A DNA stretch of 64,000 bases, from NCBI RefSeq assembly GCF_000023125.1, contig NC_013037.1, positions 5,186,501 through 5,250,500 of the forward strand, given 5' to 3'. The stretch comes from Dyadobacter fermentans DSM 18053. GTDB taxonomy: Bacteria; Bacteroidota; Bacteroidia; Cytophagales; Spirosomataceae. Of the stretch, positions 8,952-18,413 are shown piece after piece; the stretch's first letter is position 1; every line of letters starts with the position of its first letter. A program made the translations under genes and the position numbers. The notes beneath the pieces were generated by a model. That model worked only from the letters and a program-made list of their open reading frames with translations, ran no database searches and was not told the origin of the DNA.

Positions 8952-11900
8952 TAAAAAGTGAGGTTGAAACCTGCATTGAACAAGCGCTGCTGCGGATACA
9001 CGAGCGCATTACCCGATGAAATTTCCGGGTCGATGCCGTACTTCTTCACATTGTCGATTGAGAAGAGGTTAGAGGCATTTACATAAATGCGTAGGGCCGA
9101 GAGGCCGATTTTTTTCGAAATGTTCTGATCGAAGCTGTAACCGAGCTCGATGTTACGCAGGCGGATGTAGCGCACGTTGGTGATCCAGAAATCGCTTTTG
9201 CGGAAGTTCACGTGGCTGGTGTTATCCTTGCGAATGGCCGGGTAAGTACCTTCCACCCATTTGCTGTTCGGATCGAACGGATCTTCGCGGTGCCAGCGGT
9301 CTTCGAGCATGTAGTTGGGCGAAGTACCGTTGTTTTGGTAAGGGATTTTCAATTCCCAGTTGCGCTGGAAGCTCTGCAATGAAGCACCTGCGAAATCGAA
9401 GAACATCGAGAAGCCTTTGTAAGAAACGCTTCCGTTCAATGCAAAGCTCAGGTAAGGGTTGGCGCCTTCTGCGTAGCCGATCGGACGTTCGTCGAGGTTG
9501 TTGATAATGCCGTCGCCATTCACATCCTTGTAAATGAAGTCGCCGGGAAGGTGAGAGCGGTTGCCCTGGCCGTCGTTATCCACCGCATGGCTCTCGATCT
9601 GCTCCATGGACTGGAACTGGCCTACCACCTGGTAACCCCAGTTGATATTTCCCCAGCGGTCCACAAACGAGTCGCGGTATTCGTTATAAGAATTTCCGAA
9701 ACGCGGTTTGTAGAAATCCAGGTCGCGGCGGCGGGATAAGGTTGCGTTGGCGCTCAATGTGTAATCCACCTGGCCTACATTGCTTTTGTAGGTCAAAACA
9801 CCTTCCAAACCTCGGTTCGTGTCCGAGTTGAGGTTTTCGTTCGGCAGCGAGTAGCCCACTTCCGACGGCAGCAGCACATCGTAACGCGCCGCAGGCAATC
9901 CGGTGCGTTTTCTTTCAAAAATATCAAACTGACCCGACAACCGGCCGTCCAGCAAGCCGAAATCGATACCGATGTTGCTCGTGATGTTGGTAATCCATGA
10001 AAGCGTGGTGATCGGCAAACCGCGCGGGCGCACGCCGATGTTGTAGTTACCATCGAAAATCGCGCTGCCTTGCAGGAAGTTGTAACCCGGCAGGTAGCTG
10101 AATGGCGCTACTACGAAATCGTTGTTGGCATTGTTGAGACGGTCGGCACCGGTGCGGCCGTACGAGGCACGGAGTTTCAGGCTGCTGAACACATTTTCCA
10201 GCTTGCCTTTGAAGAAATCCTCCTCCGAAATACGCCATCCGGCCGATACGCCCGGGAAGAAACCGTAGCGTTTGCCCGGCGCATAAAGGAACGAGCCATC
10301 ATAGCGGCCCACGAGTTCGAGCAGGTATTTTTGTTTGAAATTATAATTAACCCTACCCACATACCCGGCCCGCGCCTCGGTGCTCCATTCGTCGATGAGC
10401 AAATCCTGGTTTGCGAAGGACATTAATGGAATGTAGTTGTTTGGCGGAACGGTGTGCACCACGAGGTAAGTATTCACATTGTCGGAACGCTCGTAGGCGG
10501 CTACTGCGGAAATGTCGTGGTCGCCGAATGCTTTCGCATAGCTCAGCTGCAACTGGGCGAAGCGGTCTACGATGTTACGCTTGCGACGTTCGCGCCACGG
10601 GTTTTGGTTACCGCCGCCGGGCACTACGTTGTAAGTGTCGGTCTTTTCGTCGTAGGTGTAAGCGTCGTACGTATATTCGAAACCGTCGAAGTCGAAATTA
10701 GAGAATCCGTAGGAATAGGTTCCTTTCGCTTTCAGACCGAATTTGAAATCATATTCGGCGTAGAAGTTGCCTTTTACGGCCCTGGTGATCTCGTCGATGT
10801 AGCCGGTCACGTCCTTTTTGTAGGTCGCCGGGTTCACGTTCACGTTGTGGGTCTGGTTAATGTAAGCCGGGTTGTCGTTGGCGTACGGACGCTCGGTGGG
10901 CCACATGGTGAAAATGCTGAGAAAGGGGTTGAAATAATCATCAAGCCCCGGCACACCCACCTGGAAGCGGTCTTCGATACGGCCGCTGATCTGCGTGCCC
11001 ACTTTGAGGCCCTTCGTGAGGCTCGATTCGAGGTTGGCCTGGATGTTGGTCCGTTTAAAGTTATAGTCGCGGATCAATGCGTCCTGGTTCAGGTGGCCGA
11101 TCGACAGGAAGTAGTTCATCTTTTCGGTACCACCCTGGACATTGGCATTCCCAAAATACTGCGGCACGTTGGGGCGCATGACCATGTCATAGTAATCAAA
11201 GCTCTGATAGCCCTTTTCTGTGCCCACGCGCCATTTTTCCAGTTCAGCTGGTGTAATGGACGGCGTCCGGCCCTGGTTCACATCCGATTCCACGAGGCCA
11301 CGCATGTGCTGGTAGGCATTGGCCGGCTTGGGGTAGCGGGTGAAGTTTTGCAAACCATAGTAGCCCGAGAGGTTGATCTTCGTCCCGTCGCCCGCTTTGC
11401 CGCGCTTGGTAGTCACGAGCACCACGCCGTTGGAAGCCCGCAAACCATAAATGGCTGCCGAGGCGTCTTTCAGGATCGACACGCTCTCGATGTCGTTCTG
11501 GCCAAGGTTGTTGAAGCTCGCCGCGTCGGAAGGAATGCCGTCGATGACGAACAGCGGCGTTCCCATGTTCCGGATCTGGATGGTGGTGGCTGCTCCGGGG
11601 CGCGCATCGGCTTTCCGGGCGGTGATACCCTGCACCCGGCCTACCAATGCATCGGCCGTTCCGATCGATGGCGTACGCACGAGGTCGCGCGCCTGGATGT
11701 TGCTTACCGCACCGGTCACCGCGGCGGACGACTGCGTTCCGTAACCTACCACCACTACTTCCGTCAGCTCCTCGCTGCTCGGCAGCAATGTTACCTGGAT
11801 GTTGGACTGGTTGCCGATCGTGATTTCCTGCGAGGTGTAGCCGATGAACGAGAATGCGAGTGTTACGGCATTGTCGGGGACATCGAGCGTGTAAGTACCG

Positions 11901-12148
11901 TCGGTGCCGGTAATGCTTCCGGTGGTGGTGCCTTTCACGACCACGCTCACGCCGGGGAGCGGGTTGTTCTTCTCGTCGACTACCTTTCCGGTGATGGTTT
12001 TGTCTACCGGTTTTCGGTACGTCACGGCCGGTTCAAAGCGGAGTTTTTCCGACCAGACCTCCTGAGGCGACAGGCATCCAGCTGCCAAAAGGGCAAAAAG
12101 AGGCCTGCGAAGCCCCATCAAGGGGTTTCGTCTGTTTTGGTTGTTCAT
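8951..12148 (-). CDS. SusC/RagA family TonB-linked outer-membrane transporter
   Basis: A 1065-residue TonB-dependent transporter that imports the glycan held by SusD. After a signal sequence come a carboxypeptidase-like domain (ITGKVVDEKNNPLPGVSVVV, residues about 50-130), the TonB-box-like segment EELTEVVVVGYGTQ, a plug domain (VRTPSIGTADALVGRVQGIT, then DIESVSILKDASAAIYGLRA) and a 22-strand barrel ending in aromatic FNLTF at the C terminus. It is the first gene of a four-gene operon. The leader before the ATG is AT-rich, with near-palindrome TAACC-TG-GGTTA at 12152-12163 and no Shine-Dalgarno sequence. No hybrid two-component or ECF/anti-sigma regulator is adjacent. Confidence 0.95.
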   Translation of the reverse strand: MNNQNRRNPLMGLRRPLFALLAAGCLSPQEVWSEKLRFEPAVTYRKPVDKTITGKVVDEKNNPLPGVSVVVKGTTTGSITGTDGTYTLDVPDNAVTLAFSFIGYTSQEITIGNQSNIQVTLLPSSEELTEVVVVGYGTQSSAAVTGAVSNIQARDLVRTPSIGTADALVGRVQGITARKADARPGAATTIQIRNMGTPLFVIDGIPSDAASFNNLGQNDIESVSILKDASAAIYGLRASNGVVLVTTKRGKAGDGTKINLSGYYGLQNFTRYPKPANAYQHMRGLVESDVNQGRTPSITPAELEKWRVGTEKGYQSFDYYDMVMRPNVPQYFGNANVQGGTEKMNYFLSIGHLNQDALIRDYNFKRTNIQANLESSLTKGLKVGTQISGRIEDRFQVGVPGLDDYFNPFLSIFTMWPTERPYANDNPAYINQTHNVNVNPATYKKDVTGYIDEITRAVKGNFYAEYDFKFGLKAKGTYSYGFSNFDFDGFEYTYDAYTYDEKTDTYNVVPGGGNQNPWRERRKRNIVDRFAQLQLSYAKAFGDHDISAVAAYERSDNVNTYLVVHTVPPNNYIPLMSFANQDLLIDEWSTEARAGYVGRVNYNFKQKYLLELVGRYDGSFLYAPGKRYGFFPGVSAGWRISEEDFFKGKLENVFSSLKLRASYGRTGADRLNNANNDFVVAPFSYLPGYNFLQGSAIFDGNYNIGVRPRGLPITTLSWITNITSNIGIDFGLLDGRLSGQFDIFERKRTGLPAARYDVLLPSEVGYSLPNENLNSDTNRGLEGVLTYKSNVGQVDYTLSANATLSRRRDLDFYKPRFGNSYNEYRDSFVDRWGNINWGYQVVGQFQSMEQIESHAVDNDGQGNRSHLPGDFIYKDVNGDGIINNLDERPIGYAEGANPYLSFALNGSVSYKGFSMFFDFAGASLQSFQRNWELKIPYQNNGTSPNYMLEDRWHREDPFDPNSKWVEGTYPAIRKDNTSHVNFRKSDFWITNVRYIRLRNIELGYSFDQNISKKIGLSALRIYVNASNLFSIDNVKKYGIDPEISSGNALVYPQQRLFNAGFNLTF

Positions 12149-12422
12149 TGTTAACCTGGGTTAGATGTGAGTAGTTATAAAAGCATTGTAGTAGTTTGTT
12201 GGTATTTCTAATTAATTTTTAATAAAATATTGAATTAATGCTATTTAAAAAGTGGTAAAAAAATAGGCTCTCCGTCGGGTTGTGGATACCCGTCGTCTAT
12301 TTGCTTCCCGAAATCAGCGATCCAGATTCGCAGAATGCATTTTAAATGCCCTGCGAATCTGAACGCTAATTATTATACGTAATTCTGAATTGCTTTTCTA
12401 AACCATAGGCTTGCAGTTAGAA

Positions 12423-15400
12423 TTATAACCCTTTGTCCTTCACAACTTTCATGACCCCGGTCATCAGACGCCAGTGGCCAGGGAACGTACATACATACGG
12501 ATAGTCTCCAACCTGATCCGGTACTACAAACTTCAAGCGGTAGGTTTGGCCGGGGTTTACGAGCGGTGTCGCAGCCAGAACCTGAGGGATATTGGGTACA
12601 TAATTCTTCTCTGCACCGTCTTTGGCGGTGATCATCTTGTCGGCAGCAGCGCCGATGATCTCGGTAGACTTGGGACGTCCTACCACCACATTATGCTGCA
12701 TCGCATCCGGGTTTTCGAATACGATTTCAACGGTTTTTCCAGCCACCGCGGTGAATTCGGTGACGTTGAACTTCATTTCTTCACGAATGGCCTTAATGGT
12801 CACGACCTGTACATTCGGATCTGCCACTACTTCTTCCTTGATGCCGTAAGATTCCAGCAAAGTCGTGTAGCGGCTGCTCAGGTCGTCAGGAATGGTGCCT
12901 TTTACGGTAGCCAGCAGTTTTTTGCCTTCGTCGTTGGCGGTTTCCTTGCGTTTTGGATTCCAAGCACCGAGCACGCCTTTGATCATCGCATTGCGTCCCT
13001 GCGCATCGAGTGATTGTGCGGTTTGAAGCAATTTCAACACATCGTCGCCGCTGGCGTAGGAAGTGTAGCCGCGTACGGTACGCTCCAATGCGAAATCGGA
13101 GAGGCGGTCGAGGCGACGCACTTCGAACGACTTGCTCATCGTGTTGTTCTTGTTCTCGTCTTTTTCAGGAACTACATTGTCCACGTCCACAGTCGCGGTC
13201 ACATTCACTTTGCCCGCTTCGTCGGAAGTAAAACCGAATGCAGTTTTCCAAGGGCCGTTGTTGCCTTCTACGAGCTTGACGGTTTCACCCGGCGCAATGC
13301 CGTTGGTGAGCTGGCGGCTGATGTAGTTGGTATTCAAAGAACGGCTGCGGATGCCCACATTCACGGTCGGCACCTGCTCTTTCGTCACAGGTACGGAACC
13401 GATGTTGGTGATTTCAATGGTCACCCGTGCGTACTCGCGAACGTAAGGCGTTTTCGGCTCTACGGTGATGTTGGTAATCGCCAGGTCGGCTGATCCCTGA
13501 ACAGTCACTTTGCTGGCGCCGTGACCTTCGTGGTTCATCTCTGAATGATCGGCGTGGTTGGCGGCGGCAGCGGCAGTTTGCTGTGCTGCACTTGCGGAAC
13601 CCGCTTTGGCAATACGTTGCGCGAGGTATTTGGTGCGCAATGCACCGTCATGCGCATTGAGGACCGCGGCGAATGCGTCCGGCATCCAGCGGTCTTCTGC
13701 ATTGGAATACGTATCGAGCAATGCAAGCACTGCGGTTTCGATCTGCGGGGTCAATGGTATTTCGGTGAATGCGAGGAGCGTGTTCAATACTACCAACGGT
13801 TCTTTGTCGTGCAATGCATCGGCGGTAAGCAATGCTTCTCCGCTGGCTGCGGTGCGTGGGAGCACTTTCACAGCGGTTTTGCGTACGTCGTTGGATGGGT
13901 GTTTCAATGCTTCCACTACTGCTGGCAGCACTTGCGCGTCGCCGATGGCATTCAGGCCTTCCAATGTCCACAACGCGTGGATGGCAGCGGTATTCAGGCC
14001 GATTTCGTCAACGGATTTGTCTTTAACGAGCTCAACGAGTTTCGTTACTACATCTTTGTTGCCGCGTTCCACGAGAAGGCGTTGCGCGTGCTGGCGCCAG
14101 AACATGTTGGTGTTTTTCAAAGTCGCTACCAATTCATCCGGGCGGTTTTTGCTCAATGTAATCGGCGTATATTTCGGTGCATTCTTCCAGCCGATGCGGT
14201 AGAGGCGGCCGTGGGTGAAATCGCGCAACGGCGTTTCGTAGGCGTTACCTTTTCCGTTTTCCGAGCCCTTAGGGGTTGGGTTGTGCTGGATAATGTAGCT
14301 GTACCAGTCGGCTACCCACACGGCGCCGTCCGGGCCAACTTCCGCGAAAACGGGAGCAACCCATTCATCGGCACCTGCGAGGAGGTTAAAGCCGAGTTGA
14401 TCCTCATAATCCGTACCTTTTTTCACCATCACGTTCTGGTGCAGAATGTGGCCGGTAGGCTCGGAAACGAATGCGACTTTATTCCAGTATTGTTTCGGAT
14501 ACGCGCGGGCGGTGTAGAAGTTGTGGCCTGCTGCGGCGGTAAATCCACCGAACACGTCCACCTGGCGCACTTTCGGCGTGATTGGCTGCATGTCCTTGTG
14601 GGTATCGGTGCTGCGGCTGCCGTTATCGACTTTGCTTTGGCCGAAATAGCGGTTCGGAATGGCGCTGTACCAGCCGTGCGAGTTGTTGGCCGTTGAGCCG
14701 AACAGGTCACCAGCCTCATTGAAGCCCAATCCCCAGGTGTTATTCGAAGTTTTAGCGACAATTTCCATATCCGAGCCATCCGGTTTGAAACGGAACAGTG
14801 CCTGGCCGAAATCCAGCTGGTCGCTGTTGCCTACCTTGCCTTTGAAGCCGGAGTAACCCACCGAGCCGTAAACCCAGTTATCGAAGCCGTAGTGCAGGTT
14901 GGAAGGACCCGCGTGCGTATCGCCGGTACCGAAGCCGGAGAAGAGGATTTTCTTCACATCGGCCTTGTCATCGCCATTGGTGTCCTGCAAAAACAGCATA
15001 TGCGGCGCCTGCGAAACGACCAGACCGCCGTTCGCGAATGTCATACCGGTAGGAATGCTCAAATCATCGGCGAACTTGGTGAATTTATCGGCTTTGCCGT
15101 CGTTGTTCGTGTCCTCGCAGATGAGGATGTAGTCGCTACCGCCGGTGTCTTTGCGTTCGTTGGGATAATCTTTCGTGATCAGCACGTACAATCTGCCGCG
15201 CTCGTCCCAGGTCATTGCGATAGGGTGCATCACGTCCGGCTCATGCGCGAAAACGCTCAATGTAAAATCAACAGGAACCTGAATGTGCTTCACCGACTCT
15301 TCCGGTGAAAGCGGCAACTGCTGCAACTGCGGGCCGGGGCGCTGCTCGTAGTTGGGCAGCTGTGCCTCGCGGTATTCGAATGGTTTCGGAGCCAATGCCG

Positions 15401-16175
15401 CCAATGCTTTGCGTGCATCGTCGTTTACAGCCCAGAGGATACCTTTTTCGATCAGGTCCTGGAAGCCTTGTGTGCCCCAGGTGCGCTCGTCGTGGCCGTA
15501 AGCGGTGTAGAAAATCCGGCCTTTGCCGTGGGTTCTTACCCAGGTGTAAGGCTCTTTCTGCTGTCCGGGACGGTCTTTTTCCTGGTCTTTCTGGATCAGG
15601 CGCTCGGTGAGGACAATGTTGTCGGGTTGCAGCAACGTGTGCAGGTACGTTTCATCCACGGTTTTGAATGGCTGCACGCCTGCGATGGCCGGGTGCTCAG
15701 GCTTGGTCCAAACCGGCTGGATCGTGTCCCAGGTATGGCGCCAGAACTGTCCGCCGATGAGCTTCACCACTTCTGCATTGTTGCGGAAGCAGTACGAAGC
15801 GCAGTGAATGGGGATAAAGCCTTTTCCGCTGGCCACATAGTCGAGCAGCGACTTCGCCTGCTGCGGCGCAATCGAGTCCCAGTTGGCGTACAGCATCAAT
15901 GCGTCGTACTTGGCGAGCGTTTCGGGGTTCAGGTCGTTGAGGTTATCCGTGTAGGTAAAGTTGATGCCTTTGGGACCCAATGCAGCCATGATCTGCGGAA
16001 CGCGCTCGGCGGGCTTATGATGGCCCTTGTCGCCCAGGAACAGGATTTCCAGACGGCGCGCCTTTGCCTCGCCTTTTGCGGAAGCAGTTTTAACCGACGC
16101 GTTCTGGGAGTTTTGCTGAGAGGCACATCCCAGCAGGACAATACCTAAGATAAAGGATAACGCTTTGGTCTTCAT
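12423..16175 (-). CDS. Multidomain lipoprotein: ThuA, membrane-bound dehydrogenase-like propeller, HEAT, CARDB, cupredoxin
   Basis: A 1250-residue envelope protein. The start is set at 16175, because MKTKALSFILGIVLLGC gives a clean lipoprotein signal; an upstream start would add 24 unlikely residues. Domains in order: ThuA (about 40-250; GKGFIPIHCASYCFR, FYTAYGHDERTWGTQGF); a six-bladed PQQ-dehydrogenase-like propeller of the putative membrane-bound dehydrogenase type (about 300-690; CEDTNNDGKADKF, SNLHYGFDNWVYGSVG); HEAT-like helices (about 700-870); a CARDB beta-sandwich (about 900-1010); and a blue-copper domain at the C terminus with QHNVVVG and CTFPGHWRLM, supplying His, Cys, His and Met ligands. 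The whole suggests a sugar oxidase that passes electrons to bound copper. The substrate is unknown. Confidence 0.88.
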   Translation of the reverse strand: MKTKALSFILGIVLLGCASQQNSQNASVKTASAKGEAKARRLEILFLGDKGHHKPAERVPQIMAALGPKGINFTYTDNLNDLNPETLAKYDALMLYANWDSIAPQQAKSLLDYVASGKGFIPIHCASYCFRNNAEVVKLIGGQFWRHTWDTIQPVWTKPEHPAIAGVQPFKTVDETYLHTLLQPDNIVLTERLIQKDQEKDRPGQQKEPYTWVRTHGKGRIFYTAYGHDERTWGTQGFQDLIEKGILWAVNDDARKALAALAPKPFEYREAQLPNYEQRPGPQLQQLPLSPEESVKHIQVPVDFTLSVFAHEPDVMHPIAMTWDERGRLYVLITKDYPNERKDTGGSDYILICEDTNNDGKADKFTKFADDLSIPTGMTFANGGLVVSQAPHMLFLQDTNGDDKADVKKILFSGFGTGDTHAGPSNLHYGFDNWVYGSVGYSGFKGKVGNSDQLDFGQALFRFKPDGSDMEIVAKTSNNTWGLGFNEAGDLFGSTANNSHGWYSAIPNRYFGQSKVDNGSRSTDTHKDMQPITPKVRQVDVFGGFTAAAGHNFYTARAYPKQYWNKVAFVSEPTGHILHQNVMVKKGTDYEDQLGFNLLAGADEWVAPVFAEVGPDGAVWVADWYSYIIQHNPTPKGSENGKGNAYETPLRDFTHGRLYRIGWKNAPKYTPITLSKNRPDELVATLKNTNMFWRQHAQRLLVERGNKDVVTKLVELVKDKSVDEIGLNTAAIHALWTLEGLNAIGDAQVLPAVVEALKHPSNDVRKTAVKVLPRTAASGEALLTADALHDKEPLVVLNTLLAFTEIPLTPQIETAVLALLDTYSNAEDRWMPDAFAAVLNAHDGALRTKYLAQRIAKAGSASAAQQTAAAAANHADHSEMNHEGHGASKVTVQGSADLAITNITVEPKTPYVREYARVTIEITNIGSVPVTKEQVPTVNVGIRSRSLNTNYISRQLTNGIAPGETVKLVEGNNGPWKTAFGFTSDEAGKVNVTATVDVDNVVPEKDENKNNTMSKSFEVRRLDRLSDFALERTVRGYTSYASGDDVLKLLQTAQSLDAQGRNAMIKGVLGAWNPKRKETANDEGKKLLATVKGTIPDDLSSRYTTLLESYGIKEEVVADPNVQVVTIKAIREEMKFNVTEFTAVAGKTVEIVFENPDAMQHNVVVGRPKSTEIIGAAADKMITAKDGAEKNYVPNIPQVLAATPLVNPGQTYRLKFVVPDQVGDYPYVCTFPGHWRLMTGVMKVVKDKGL

Positions 16176-16254
16176 TGAGATTAATTTTTCTTTATTGTAT
16201 TTGGGACTAGGTAGATTAGTGTGTGCGATAAGGTATATTAGTAACATCGTGCAA

Positions 16255-16352
16255 GCCCTTCGACTTCGCTCAGGGTGACAATACTAATGTATTCTCTTGT
16301 TCACTTCGCTCAGGTGACACCCGTATGGTCACCCTGAGCGGAGTCGAAGGGC
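16255..16352. repeat. Near-perfect 25-bp inverted repeat of a widespread bacterial palindrome type
   Basis: The left arm is 16255-16279 (starts GCCCTTCGACTTCGCTCAG) and the right arm is 16328-16352. They pair at 24 of 25 positions around a 48-base centre that contains a degenerate third copy (about 16304-16318). This sequence type is a common dispersed repeat in many bacterial genomes. It lies just past the Gfo/Idh stop and could also act as a transcription terminator for that gene. Confidence 0.8.
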
Positions 16353-16368
16353 AATGCACAATGCCGCT

Positions 16369-17493
16369 TTACAAACTTTGAAAATCAGGCAATTTGATAA
16401 TCGCGCCGCCTTGCATTGCCGACTCGTGCGCAAGAATACCTACGCTCGTCCAGTTGGCCGACTGCCATGCGTTCGGGAAAGGCTCGCGGTCTTCGATCAA
16501 TGCGCTGATGAACTCGTGCGCCAAATGCGGGTGCGAACCGCCGTGGCCGCCGCCTTGTACAAACGACAAGTGGGCGTTGTCATCCAGGTTATAAACGCCG
16601 TGACCGGTGAAATGACGGATCTCCTCCGGCAAATAATGTGCATAATCCGGCGTAGTCACTTTCTCAGCGATTTCGTGCTCAGGCTTTTTCGCGGTGTGGA
16701 TCACGGGATCTTCGCCTTCGATCAATGGCCATTCGAATGATTTTTTGCTGCCGTACACCTCGAAGCTCTCGCGGTACTGGCGCGCCACGTCGAACAACGA
16801 GCGGTACACGTACGCCGACAAGTCGCTGTCTTTGAACTTAATATGTGCCGATTCTACCGCGAATGGCGAGTTGTGGATCTTGATCAGGTCTTCGGAAATC
16901 GTTCCTGAACCGAAGCATGAAACGTATTCTGCTTCGAGTTTCAGCAAGCCGGCTACCGGGCCTACGCAGTGCGTCGCGTAGTGCATTGGAGGCAATCCCG
17001 GCCAGTAGTCGGGCCATCCTTCCATATCCTGCTGGTGGCTCGCTTTGAGGAACTGAACTTTGCCCAGCTCGCCTTTTTCATACAATTCTTTGACAAACAG
17101 GAATTCGCGTGCGTACACCACGGTTTCCATCATCATATATTTTTTGCCCGTTTCGCGGGTCGCTTTCACGATTTCAATGCAATCCTCTACGCTGGTTGCC
17201 ATCGGCACGGTACAAGCCACGTGCTTGCCGGCGCGGAGGGCTTTCAATGTCTGCTCCGCGTGGTTGGGGATAGGGGAGTTGATGTGGACCGCGTCGATGT
17301 TCGGGTCTTTCAGCAGCTCGTCATAGTCGGTATAGCGTACGTCAATGCCGTACTGGTCGCCGATTTCATTCAGTTTCGATTCCGTACGCTGGCAAATCGC
17401 GTACATATTGGCATTGGGATGTTGCTGGTAAATGGGGATAAACTCGGCGCCGAAGCCTAATCCGATAATGGCAACATTAATTTTTTGAGACAT
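16369..17493 (-). CDS. Gfo/Idh/MocA family protein, GH109-like, lacking the EKP lysine
   Basis: A 374-residue cytoplasmic protein with an N-terminal NAD(P) Rossmann domain (VAIIGLGFGAEFIP, DAVHINSPIPNHAEQ). The usual Gfo/Idh catalytic motif EKP is replaced: AGKHVACTVPMATSVEDC has TVP at that place, so the lysine used by dehydrogenases is absent. The next domain has PPMHYATHCVGPVAGLL, recalling the PTHxLGPV segment of NAD-dependent GH109 glycosidases, and GGGHGGSHPHLAHEFI near the end. These suggest a redox-assisted glycosidase or lyase rather than a simple sugar dehydrogenase, but this is inference. It lies upstream of the ThuA-multidomain gene in the same direction, with about 190 bases and an inverted repeat between. 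No signal peptide. Confidence 0.85.
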   Translation of the reverse strand: MSQKINVAIIGLGFGAEFIPIYQQHPNANMYAICQRTESKLNEIGDQYGIDVRYTDYDELLKDPNIDAVHINSPIPNHAEQTLKALRAGKHVACTVPMATSVEDCIEIVKATRETGKKYMMMETVVYAREFLFVKELYEKGELGKVQFLKASHQQDMEGWPDYWPGLPPMHYATHCVGPVAGLLKLEAEYVSCFGSGTISEDLIKIHNSPFAVESAHIKFKDSDLSAYVYRSLFDVARQYRESFEVYGSKKSFEWPLIEGEDPVIHTAKKPEHEIAEKVTTPDYAHYLPEEIRHFTGHGVYNLDDNAHLSFVQGGGHGGSHPHLAHEFISALIEDREPFPNAWQSANWTSVGILAHESAMQGGAIIKLPDFQSL

Positions 17494-17795
17494 ATTGATT
17501 AACAGGTTAATGATTCACAGATCAGTGGTTTAGCAGAAAAAACGGATTGATTCGGCATAAACGGCCGGTGGTGTGCAGCCCGGCAAAAAGTTCAGTTGGT
17601 GTGGATAGTAATCGACAATACAATTTTAAAGCAAAATAGTGCTAAAAACTTTTCAGGTTTTGATTAGTACTGTGCGTATTTTGACCTATTTTTAAGCTAA
17701 TATCGGTTTTAATGCAAAAAATAGCTAGAAAAAGCCCGCCAAAACGCCGATTTTGCGATAATTGAGCCGTTTTCTTTACCAAAATTCCCATTTAC
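17494..17795. promoter_or_regulatory. Divergent intergenic region
   Basis: A 302-base region between two divergent genes. An AT-rich core lies at 17620-17760. A perfect 6+6 palindrome, ATTAAC-AG-GTTAAT (17498-17511), sits four bases upstream of the Gfo/Idh ATG, where it would be in the leader of the mRNA. No gene, RNA or clear promoter motif was identified. Confidence 0.4.
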
Positions 17796-18368
17796 ATGAT
17801 CCGACCCGCCCGCCCCGCCGATGCCGAAGCCGTAGCGCCGCTACTTGTGCTGGCGATGGGCCACATTGCGGGCATCTTCGCACGCTCCACGCGTTACGAG
17901 GATGCGATCCCGTTTTTCGAAGCGTTTTTCAAAGACGGCGACAATCAGTATAGTTATGCCAATACACTTGTGTACGAAACCGAAGCAGGCGTGATCGGCG
18001 CCATTACCGGCTACGACGGCGGCCGGCTCCACGAGCTGCGCCAGCCGGTGCTCGACAAGCTCCGCGAGGCCGAACCGGATTTCAATCCCAACGACGAAAC
18101 CGAGCCCGGCGAGTATTACATCGACTGTGTGAATGTGGATCCCGGGCACCAGGGCAAGGGAATTGGCAAAGAATTGATCCGGGCTTTTTGCGAGCATGCC
18201 CAAACGCTCGGGTACGGACGCGTGGGACTCATTGTGGACATGGTTAACCCCGCTGCGAAGCGGCTGTATGAAAATTTGGGCTTCCAGGTGGCTGGTGAAA
18301 AGGACTTTATGGGTCACCGGTATTTTCATATGGTGCGCCAGAGCCCGTCGTATTCCAAATTTGCCTAA
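17796..18368 (+). CDS. GNAT family N-acetyltransferase
   Basis: A 190-residue cytoplasmic acyltransferase. The acetyl-CoA pyrophosphate-binding motif is VDPGHQGKGIGKELI (about residues 114-128), preceded by the beta-4 strand YYIDCVNV. The C-terminal part has NPAAKRLYENLGFQVAGE, typical of motif B. A family-specific insertion (about 60-108) rich in acidic residues lies between strands 3 and 4. The acceptor substrate cannot be predicted. It is followed by the GH125 gene after 45 bases in the same orientation, so co-transcription is possible, but there is no obvious functional link. Confidence 0.88.
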   Translation: MIRPARPADAEAVAPLLVLAMGHIAGIFARSTRYEDAIPFFEAFFKDGDNQYSYANTLVYETEAGVIGAITGYDGGRLHELRQPVLDKLREAEPDFNPNDETEPGEYYIDCVNVDPGHQGKGIGKELIRAFCEHAQTLGYGRVGLIVDMVNPAAKRLYENLGFQVAGEKDFMGHRYFHMVRQSPSYSKFA

Positions 18369-18413
18369 ATTGCTTCTTTAATAGTTATTGAGCGCCCATC
18401 ATAAACCTACCTC

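Noticed and set aside
10454..12154. A 566-codon open frame on the plus strand
   Set aside because: It is antisense to the SusC gene, whose motifs are beyond doubt. Such long shadows are common in GC-rich coding DNA, and its product has no family features.
13545..14696. A 383-codon plus-strand frame
   Set aside because: Antisense to the multidomain lipoprotein gene; no recognisable domain and biased composition.
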